From assembly GCA_022510615.1 (NCBI GenBank), contig JAFLTC010000004.1, positions 62,001 through 126,000 of the forward strand: a stretch of DNA of 64,000 nucleotides. Reading direction: 5' to 3'. Origin of the DNA: Lachnospiraceae bacterium (lineage in GTDB: Bacteria > Bacillota > Clostridia > Lachnospirales > Lachnospiraceae). The position numbers were made by a program, and so were the translations under genes. The notes beneath the pieces are model-generated. The model was not told where the DNA came from, did not search any database, and saw only the letters and a list, made by a program, of their open reading frames with translations. This document shows, piece after piece, positions 57,275 to 64,000 of this stretch; position 1 is the first letter of the stretch, and every line of letters begins with the position of its first letter.

Positions 57275-57453
57275 CCTGAGCCGTGCACTACCCAAAAAGG
57301 AACCCCTTCCCTGTGCTTGCACAGAGGGAAGGGGTTCCTTTTTGGGTAGTATAGGGCGAAGCCCGCGACCCCCGGATTACTTGGTAACGAACCAAACTCG
57401 TTGACAAGTAATCCGGGGGTGCAGCGGCTCATGTGGGTGGGGCACGGTTCAGG
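57275..57453 (+). repeat. Multi-hairpin intergenic element with outer inverted repeat
   Basis: Outer CCTGAGCCGTGCACTACCC / GGGTGGGGCACGGTTCAGG (16/19); internal hairpins 57287-57350 (24-bp arms), 57354-57364 (GGGCgaaGCCC), 57368-57420 (16-bp arms). Confidence 0.85.
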
Positions 57454-57561
57454 CAGGGTGCCCTGGCGCAGGCGGAGGGCACTGGCTCATCTGCCAATAG
57501 AAAAATTGAAAAATCACTCACTTTATGCTACACTTTACATTAGTTTTAAGGAGGCATCAAT

Positions 57562-58398
57562 ATGAACATCAACGGAGCATTCTTTCAGGAATACGCAGCA
57601 CCGGGCATCATAGAAGAGGTGGCAGGAGTTGATTATGGAATACTGAAAAAACACACCTATTACTCCACGACAAGAGAGCGGGAGACGAAGGTAAATGTCC
57701 TGCTTCCACCCGGATATTCGGAAAATGAAAAATATCCCGTATTATATGCCCTGCATGGCTATTGGGGAGACGAAGATACTATTGTAAATATGGGGAGAGT
57801 ACAACAAATGCTTGGAAATCTCATTGCAGCCGGTGAAGCGGAAAAAATGATAGTGGTATTTCCTTATATTTATACGAGCAAAACTCAGGAAACCTGCAGC
57901 GGTCTTGACTCTGCTAATTGCCGGAATTATGATAATTTTGTCAACGACCTGACGACGGATTTGATGCCGTATATGGAACAGACATTTTCCGTTAAAACAG
58001 GACGGGAGAATACAGCAATTACCGGTTTTTCCATGGGTGGACGTGAGGCGCTGTTTATCGGAGTTACACGGATTAATTTGTTTCGTTATATCGGTGCCAC
58101 CTGTCCGGCACCCGGTCTTACACCCGGAATTGATTCCAACATGACACATCCGGGACAGCTGAAAGAAAGGGAACTTACGATAGATGAGACTACGCCATAT
58201 TTCCTACTGCTGACAGCCGGCAGTCAGGATGATGTTGTGTGGGATCATCCATCAAAATATCACGATATTTTGAATCATAACGGAGTGAATCATGTATGGC
58301 ATACCGTGTCGACGGGTGGACATGATGATACTAGTGTCCAGTCGCATTTGTATAATTATCTGAGAGCAATTTTTAAGATGGATTTAAATGGAGGTTAA
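57562..58398 (+). CDS. Alpha/beta hydrolase esterase (feruloyl/acetylxylan esterase-like)
   Basis: VLLPPGYSENEKYPVLYALHGYWGDE...ITGFSMGGREALFIG (GxSxG). Confidence 0.85.
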   Translation: MNINGAFFQEYAAPGIIEEVAGVDYGILKKHTYYSTTRERETKVNVLLPPGYSENEKYPVLYALHGYWGDEDTIVNMGRVQQMLGNLIAAGEAEKMIVVFPYIYTSKTQETCSGLDSANCRNYDNFVNDLTTDLMPYMEQTFSVKTGRENTAITGFSMGGREALFIGVTRINLFRYIGATCPAPGLTPGIDSNMTHPGQLKERELTIDETTPYFLLLTAGSQDDVVWDHPSKYHDILNHNGVNHVWHTVSTGGHDDTSVQSHLYNYLRAIFKMDLNGG

Positions 58399-58792
58399 AA
58401 TGGCAGTTTCCAATATGAAAGTTAGTTTTCCCTGTGATGTCCGGGAGGCCTGGGAGATTGTCACTTCTCTTGAAAATTATTCATGGCGGAGTGACTTGGA
58501 CAGGATTGAAGTAATCAGTGAGAAGCAATTTATTGAATATACAAAGGAAGGATATTCCACTACGTTTACTGTTACAGCGTCAGAAGAGTGCAGAAGATGG
58601 GAATTTGATATGGAAAATGACAATATGAAAGGTCATTGGATTGGTATCTTCACCTCAAAGAACGGATTGACGGAAGTTGATTTTACAGAAGATGTCACGG
58701 CGAAAAAAATTTTTATGAGACCTTTTGTTAAGGCATATTTAAAGAAACAACAGGCATTGTATGTTGCTGATTTAAAGAAAGCATTGTCTTGA
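58388..58792 (+). CDS. SRPBCC family protein
   Basis: 134 aa; [32 protein letters not shown]. Confidence 0.8.
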   Translation: MEVKMAVSNMKVSFPCDVREAWEIVTSLENYSWRSDLDRIEVISEKQFIEYTKEGYSTTFTVTASEECRRWEFDMENDNMKGHWIGIFTSKNGLTEVDFTEDVTAKKIFMRPFVKAYLKKQQALYVADLKKALS

Positions 58793-58863
58793 CAAATAGG
58801 GCGTTTCGCACCATAATAGGATTAAGTTTTTACATCGATTATATAGTAAAGGAGAATTTCGTT

Positions 58864-59406
58864 ATGAAAGAATCAAAGTATGCAGGAACACAGACAGAGA
58901 AAAATTTAGAGGCAGCATTTGCCGGAGAGTCCCAGGCCAGAAATAAGTACACTTATTTTGCATCTGTGGCAAAGAAAGAGGGTTATGAGCAGATATCAGC
59001 CCTGTTTTTAAAAACAGCGGACAATGAAAAAGAGCATGCCAAGATGTGGTTTAAGGAGTTGAACGGTATCGGCAGCACTCCTGAGAACCTGAAAGCTGCT
59101 GCTGAGGGTGAAAACTTTGAGTGGACAGATATGTATGAGGGCTTTGCCAAAACGGCTGAGGAAGAGGGATTTACAGAGCTGGCTGAGAAATTCAGACTGG
59201 TAGCTGCTATTGAAAAGCACCATGAGGAACGTTACCGTGCTCTGCTTAACAACGTTGAGACGGCCCAGGTATTTAAAAAGAGTGAAGTGAAGGTTTGGGA
59301 ATGCCGTAACTGCGGCCATATTGTTGTGGGAACCGAAGCTCCGGAGGAGTGTCCGACATGTAACCACCCACAGAGCTATTTTGAAGTGAGTGCAGAGAAT
59401 TACTAA
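58864..59406 (+). CDS. Rubrerythrin
   Basis: [27 protein letters not shown]...[30 protein letters not shown]. Confidence 0.96.
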   Translation: MKESKYAGTQTEKNLEAAFAGESQARNKYTYFASVAKKEGYEQISALFLKTADNEKEHAKMWFKELNGIGSTPENLKAAAEGENFEWTDMYEGFAKTAEEEGFTELAEKFRLVAAIEKHHEERYRALLNNVETAQVFKKSEVKVWECRNCGHIVVGTEAPEECPTCNHPQSYFEVSAENY

Positions 59407-59432
59407 AGACATCTTTTGAAAGGAGCATAAAA

Positions 59433-60410
59433 ATGAGCAAAGAAAGAGAACCATTGGTAACGAATATTTTTACAGCAGACCCGTCGGCACATGTATTTGA
59501 CGGTAAGTTATACATATATCCTTCCCATGATATTCCACACGATGGTGAGGACAATGATGAAGGTGATGAGTACCGTATGGAGGACTACCATATCCTGTCT
59601 ATGGATAACTTAGAGGCTCCTTGTGTAGATAATGGCGAGGCACTTCATATGAAGGATGTGCCATGGGTAAGCAAACAGATGTGGGCACCGGATGCCGCTT
59701 ATAAAAATGGTACTTATTATTTATATTTCCCGGCAAGAGATAAAGATGGAATTTTCCGTATCGGTGTTGCTACCAGTACGAGCCCGGTGGGATCTTTTAC
59801 ACCGGAGCCGGATTATATTCAGGGAAGCTACAGCATTGACCCTGCTGTATTAGTGGATGATGACGGAAGAGCGTACATGTACTATGGCGGACTTTGGGGC
59901 GGTCAGCTTGAAAAATGGCAGAGCGGTTCCTTTGATGAAGACGCACCAAAGCCAAAGGATGATGAGCCTGCCATTGGACCGATGTGTGCAGAGCTGAATG
60001 AAGATATGAAATCCATTAAGGGTGAGCCGATGCATCTCACTATTTTGGATGCGGATGGAAATCCGATTACTGCCGGTAATGAGGATTGTAGATTTTTCGA
60101 GGGAGCCTGGATGCACAAATATAACGGACTGTATTATTTATCCTATTCTACAGGAACGACACATTATGTTGTGTATGCGACCAGTGAGAATCCGAAAGGG
60201 CCGTTTACTTACCGCGGACGTATTCTGGAACCGGTCATCGGCTGGACAACGCACCATTCTATCGTAGAGTATAACGGTAAATGGTATTTGTTCTACCATG
60301 ACTGTGAGCTCTCAGAGGGGATTAACCACAGACGTACCGTTAAGTATACAGAACTTCATTATAATGAGGACGGTACGATTCAGACAATACATCCATATGA
60401 TCATAAATAA
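59433..60410 (+). CDS. Glycoside hydrolase family 43 protein
   Basis: TADPSAHVFDGKLYIYPSHD...MWAPDAAYKNGTYYLYFPARD...GWTTHHSIVEYNGKWYLFYHD. Confidence 0.92.
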   Translation: MSKEREPLVTNIFTADPSAHVFDGKLYIYPSHDIPHDGEDNDEGDEYRMEDYHILSMDNLEAPCVDNGEALHMKDVPWVSKQMWAPDAAYKNGTYYLYFPARDKDGIFRIGVATSTSPVGSFTPEPDYIQGSYSIDPAVLVDDDGRAYMYYGGLWGGQLEKWQSGSFDEDAPKPKDDEPAIGPMCAELNEDMKSIKGEPMHLTILDADGNPITAGNEDCRFFEGAWMHKYNGLYYLSYSTGTTHYVVYATSENPKGPFTYRGRILEPVIGWTTHHSIVEYNGKWYLFYHDCELSEGINHRRTVKYTELHYNEDGTIQTIHPYDHK

Positions 60411-60422
60411 GGTGTACAAGAT

Positions 60423-60956
60423 ATGTTTTTTTCGATGGAATACAAAGCGCCCATTGGAAAACTTACGATAGCTGCCACGGATGACAGTGTTGTCGGATTG
60501 TGGATAGAGGGGCAGAAATATTTTCTGAATACACTGCAGGAAGAATTGGTTTCGGTGAAAGGAAATTCTGCGCTCAGACAGGCAGAGGGGTGGTTGGACA
60601 GGTACTTTGCCGGAGACAGACCGGCACCGGAGGAATTGCCTCTTTCTCCGATGGGAGGAAAATTCCGACAGGATGTATGGAAAATACTTTGTGAGATTCC
60701 CTACGGAGAGGTCACGACCTATGGGAGGATTGCAAAAAAGATAGCAGCTGAAAGAGGAATAAAATCAATGTCTGCCCAGGCAGTGGGCGGAGCGGTAGGG
60801 CACAATCCTATTTCTATTATTATTCCGTGCCACAGGGTAATTGGGGCAGACGGAGGCCTGACAGGTTATGCAGGAGGACTGGAAACCAAAGAAAAATTAT
60901 TGTCTTTGGAGGGTGTAGATATTCGGAATTTAAGTGACGCAGCCTCTGACCTGTAG
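60423..60956 (+). CDS. ogt: Methylated-DNA--[protein]-cysteine S-methyltransferase
   Basis: IPYGEVTTYGRIAKKI...AVGGAVGHNPISIIIPCHRVIGADGGLTGYAGGLETKEKLL. Confidence 0.95.
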   Translation: MFFSMEYKAPIGKLTIAATDDSVVGLWIEGQKYFLNTLQEELVSVKGNSALRQAEGWLDRYFAGDRPAPEELPLSPMGGKFRQDVWKILCEIPYGEVTTYGRIAKKIAAERGIKSMSAQAVGGAVGHNPISIIIPCHRVIGADGGLTGYAGGLETKEKLLSLEGVDIRNLSDAASDL

Positions 60957-61020
60957 ACAGCATAATGGCGTCAAGTTGCACCATCGTGCTAGATGAACAG
61001 AAATGAAAGGAGAGGTTTGA

Positions 61021-61902
61021 GTGACCTTACTAACCTATCAGACATTAAAAACGGTAGCAGAGTTGGGAAGTTTTCGCAAGGCGGCAGATCTTTTGGGTCT
61101 GACGCCTTCGGCGATTAGTCATGCCATATCCTCTCTGGAGGCTGAACTTGGATTTTCTGTGTTAAACCGAAGTAAAAACGGTGTGACGCTGACAAACTAC
61201 GGAGAGCAGCTTCTTCCCTATGTAAATGCTGTTCTCAATAGTGATGAAAGTTTACAGCAGGCGATTGCGGAGTTTAATGGTTTGAAACAGGGGCAGGTAA
61301 AGGTGGGCTGCTTTTCCAGTGTGTGTACGAACTGGCTGCCGGATATTATGCACTCCTTTCAGGAGGAATACCCGGGTATCAGTATCGAGATTTTTCAGGG
61401 GACCTATGATGATGTGGTATATTGGATAAAAAACGGTGTGGTGGATTTGGGATTTTTGTCTGTATCCAGTGCGGAGGATATTCCCATTGAGCCTCTGTAT
61501 AAGGACCCGCTCCTTTGTGTTGTTCCAAAGGGAATGAGAAAGGAAAAAAATGATGAACCTATGGGCATTGAGGAGATGAGGAATTGTCAGTTTGTGACCC
61601 AGAGGGAGAGTACCGATGCCGACATTCAAAATTTCTTAAAGAAAAATGATTTGAATGTGCAGTCCAGTTATCATGTGGTGGACGACCTCTCTACGATTGC
61701 TATGGTGGCAAACGGCTTTGGGATTTGTCTGATGCCGGAAATGGTGATGAATGATATTCCCTATGAGGTGGACTGTTATCCGGTAAAGCCGGACGCTTAT
61801 CGGATTATCGGAATCGCCACCCTGAATCCGGAAAATATGGCTCCGGCGGTGAGGACCTTTTATAACCGGGTACTGGAAAAATATAAAGAGGATTTTGAGT
61901 AG
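61021..61902 (+). CDS. LysR family transcriptional regulator
   Basis: TYQTLKTVAELGSFRKAADLLGLTPSAISHAISSLEAELGFSVLNRSKNGVTLTNYGEQLL. Confidence 0.94.
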   Translation: MTLLTYQTLKTVAELGSFRKAADLLGLTPSAISHAISSLEAELGFSVLNRSKNGVTLTNYGEQLLPYVNAVLNSDESLQQAIAEFNGLKQGQVKVGCFSSVCTNWLPDIMHSFQEEYPGISIEIFQGTYDDVVYWIKNGVVDLGFLSVSSAEDIPIEPLYKDPLLCVVPKGMRKEKNDEPMGIEEMRNCQFVTQRESTDADIQNFLKKNDLNVQSSYHVVDDLSTIAMVANGFGICLMPEMVMNDIPYEVDCYPVKPDAYRIIGIATLNPENMAPAVRTFYNRVLEKYKEDFE

Positions 61903-62034
61903 GAAAAAATGAAGGAAAGTCTTGTTGGCAAAGATGTGAATATATGTCTGCCAGGGGCTTTCTTTTCTGTATTCGATATGTGAAAGCATGGAAATAAAGA
62001 TTATTCATTAAATGAAATAACTGACACAATATTT

Positions 62035-62529
62035 TTGGAACGGTCAAAGGAAGAATTGCTGGAGGAGGATATTATTTACGAAAAATATATCCTGAAATAT
62101 ATAGCTAGGCTACCAGATAATGTTCAAAGGATTTGGGAATACTCTTTTATGGAAATGATGAATAACGCCATTGACCATTCTCAGGCGGAAAAGGTGCGAT
62201 TATTTATCTGTCAGACCTATGTTGATACTGTGATCTTACTTATTGATGATGGGATAGGTATCTTTCGGAAAATCAAAGAATATTATCATTACAATTCACT
62301 GGATGATGCAGTTAATGAGCTTTTTAAGGGAAAACTGACAACGGACAGGAAAAATCATTCAGGAGAGGGGATTTTTTTTACTTCCCGGATGTTAGATTCC
62401 TTTGCGGCAATATCTGATGGTAAAATTTTTACGCATGATAAATATTCAGAAATGATAAATAATCTTGGGGACATCAATGTTTTACGCCAGTGGAAGGACA
62501 ATAGGGGAACTATTATATTTATGAGATGA
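62035..62529 (+). CDS. HATPase-domain protein (possibly N-terminally truncated)
   Basis: FMEMMNNAIDHSQAEKVRLFICQTYVDTVILLIDDGIGIFRKI; TTG start; in-frame codons continue upstream to 61984 without an obvious start. Confidence 0.75.
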   Translation: MERSKEELLEEDIIYEKYILKYIARLPDNVQRIWEYSFMEMMNNAIDHSQAEKVRLFICQTYVDTVILLIDDGIGIFRKIKEYYHYNSLDDAVNELFKGKLTTDRKNHSGEGIFFTSRMLDSFAAISDGKIFTHDKYSEMINNLGDINVLRQWKDNRGTIIFMR

Positions 62530-62568
62530 TCTAACAATAGTAAACGATTAACAAAGGAGGTATTTGAT

Positions 62569-62862
62569 ATGTTCTCGGATGTAGATGGCGGTTTTACAAA
62601 AACGCGGATTCCGCTGAAAAATATATATGAGACCTACCCTGTATCCCGCTCTCAGGCAAAGCGGCTTTGTAATCGTCTGGAAAACTTTATGGAAGTGGAG
62701 TTGGATTTTGCCGAGATTGAGGAAATCGGGCAAGGCTTTGCCCACCAAATTTTCTGTGTATTTCAAAATGACCACCCGGGTATTGAGCTAATACCGGTGA
62801 ATATGTCAACGGAAGTTGAGAAAATGATATACCATGTAAAACAGTCCATCAATTCTCTGTAA
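62569..62862 (+). CDS. DUF4325 / STAS-like domain protein
   Basis: YPVSRSQAKRLCNRLENFMEVELDFAEIEEIGQGFAHQIFCVFQNDHPGIELIPVNMSTEVEKMI; paired with HATPase. Confidence 0.8.
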   Translation: MFSDVDGGFTKTRIPLKNIYETYPVSRSQAKRLCNRLENFMEVELDFAEIEEIGQGFAHQIFCVFQNDHPGIELIPVNMSTEVEKMIYHVKQSINSL

Positions 62863-62993
62863 GATAAAGCTGACACTATTGCGAAACCAACAGATATAGC
62901 CGATATACCATACAGAGTATTGCCTTAACCGGGAAACTTCTGAATCTGGCAGACCGGGTACAGGTAAAATGATAGTAAGAAAGGAAGTAAATT

Positions 62994-64000
62994 ATGAGCG
63001 AAAAAAAGGAAATTCCATATAAAATTTATTTGGAGGAACACGAAATGCCGAAGCAGTGGTATAATCTCCGGGCTGACATGAAAAATAAGCCGGCACCACT
63101 GTTAAATCCGGGGACGGGGAAACCGGTTACTCTGGAAGAAATGAGCGGTATTTTCTGTGAAGAGCTGGCCAAGCAGGAACTGGATGTGGACACTCCTTAT
63201 ATTGATATTCCGGAGGAGATTTTACAGTTTTATAAAATGTATCGTCCGGCACCGTTAGTCCGTGCCTATCATCTGGAGAGATATCTGAAAACACCGGCGA
63301 AGATTTATTATAAATTTGAGGGAAATAATACATCGGGAAGCCATAAACTGAATTCTGCCATTGCTCAGGCCTATTATGCGAAGAAGCAGGGCTTAAAGGG
63401 AGTTACGACTGAGACGGGAGCAGGACAGTGGGGAACCGCCCTTTCCATGGCATGTGCTTTCCTGGGACTGGATTGTCAGGTTTACATGGTAAAGGTTTCC
63501 TATGAGCAGAAGCCGTTTCGCCGAGAAGTAATGCGTACCTATGGAGCGCAGGTGACCCCTTCCCCATCGGAGAAAACAGAAGTGGGAAGAAAAATCCGTG
63601 CGGAATTTCCAAACACAAACGGAAGCCTTGGCTGTGCGATTTCGGAAGCTGTGGAGGCTGCCGTGACTCAGGAGGGATACCGGTATGTGCTCGGTTCTGT
63701 TCTGGCACAGGTTGTGTTACATCAGTCTGTCATTGGACTGGAAAGTAAAATTGCATTGGATAAGTATGGTGAAAAACCGGATATTATTATCGGCTGTGCC
63801 GGAGGCGGCTCCAATCTGGGAGGTCTCATTGCACCGTTTATGGGCGAAAAGCTGAGAGGGGAGGCAGACTACAGAATTATTGCGGTAGAGCCGGCTTCCT
63901 GCCCAAGCTTTACAAGAGGAACCTACGCCTATGATTTTTGTGATACCGGTGCCATTTGTCCGCTGGCAAAAATGTATACGTTAGGAAGCAGCTTTATGCC
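62994..64000 (+). CDS. TrpB-like pyridoxal-phosphate-dependent enzyme (TrpB2-type), truncated by window end
   Basis: RPAPLVRAYHLERYLKTPAKIYYKFEGNNTSGSHKLNSAIAQAYYAKKQGLKGVTTETGAGQWGTALS; open to 64000. Confidence 0.92.
   Translation, partial: MSEKKEIPYKIYLEEHEMPKQWYNLRADMKNKPAPLLNPGTGKPVTLEEMSGIFCEELAKQELDVDTPYIDIPEEILQFYKMYRPAPLVRAYHLERYLKTPAKIYYKFEGNNTSGSHKLNSAIAQAYYAKKQGLKGVTTETGAGQWGTALSMACAFLGLDCQVYMVKVSYEQKPFRREVMRTYGAQVTPSPSEKTEVGRKIRAEFPNTNGSLGCAISEAVEAAVTQEGYRYVLGSVLAQVVLHQSVIGLESKIALDKYGEKPDIIIGCAGGGSNLGGLIAPFMGEKLRGEADYRIIAVEPASCPSFTRGTYAYDFCDTGAICPLAKMYTLGSSFM

Noticed and set aside
1-64000. tRNA, rRNA and CRISPR arrays
   Set aside because: No convincing tRNA cloverleaf, rRNA segment or regularly spaced repeat-spacer array was recognised on reading; a tRNAscan/CRISPR finder run would be needed to be sure.

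Overview
This 64 kb window looks like a chromosomal segment of a low-to-mid-GC, spore-forming Firmicute, probably Lachnospiraceae/Clostridia. That assignment is inferred from gene content. Most of it is housekeeping: clpB with a CIRCE/SigA promoter, secDF, a ZTP-riboswitch-led pflB-pflA, greA, yqeY, thiN, mrp, an hprK-glcK-murB-rapZ-whiA-HPr-dnaE-pfkA cluster, dinB, dapL, a T-box-led aspS2-gatCAB operon, a four-subunit 2-oxoacid:ferredoxin oxidoreductase, two rubrerythrins, GH43, ogt, and a trpB-like gene running off the end. The most notable observation is a cotJABC spore-coat operon (minus strand) whose cotJC is split by a ~4.79 kb element. The element carries a large serine recombinase, a small SHOCT-like ORF, pepD and a DUF819-type transporter. 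Precise excision across a GTACC core would restore an in-frame ~202-aa CotJC, which resembles skin-type intervening elements in sporulation genes. A second, intact cotJ locus (cotJAB fusion + cotJC) lies at 40.7-41.8 kb. Other points of interest are a Hint-domain protein translationally coupled to a trypsin-like protease, a T-box whose specifier loop reads GAAC (overlapping GAA/AAC), a family of multi-hairpin intergenic elements with outer inverted repeats, a second dispersed hairpin/terminator repeat, a GH10 remnant fused to a 37-38 nt repeat, and low-complexity charged surface proteins. All calls come from reading the sequence and ORF track; no database search was run.
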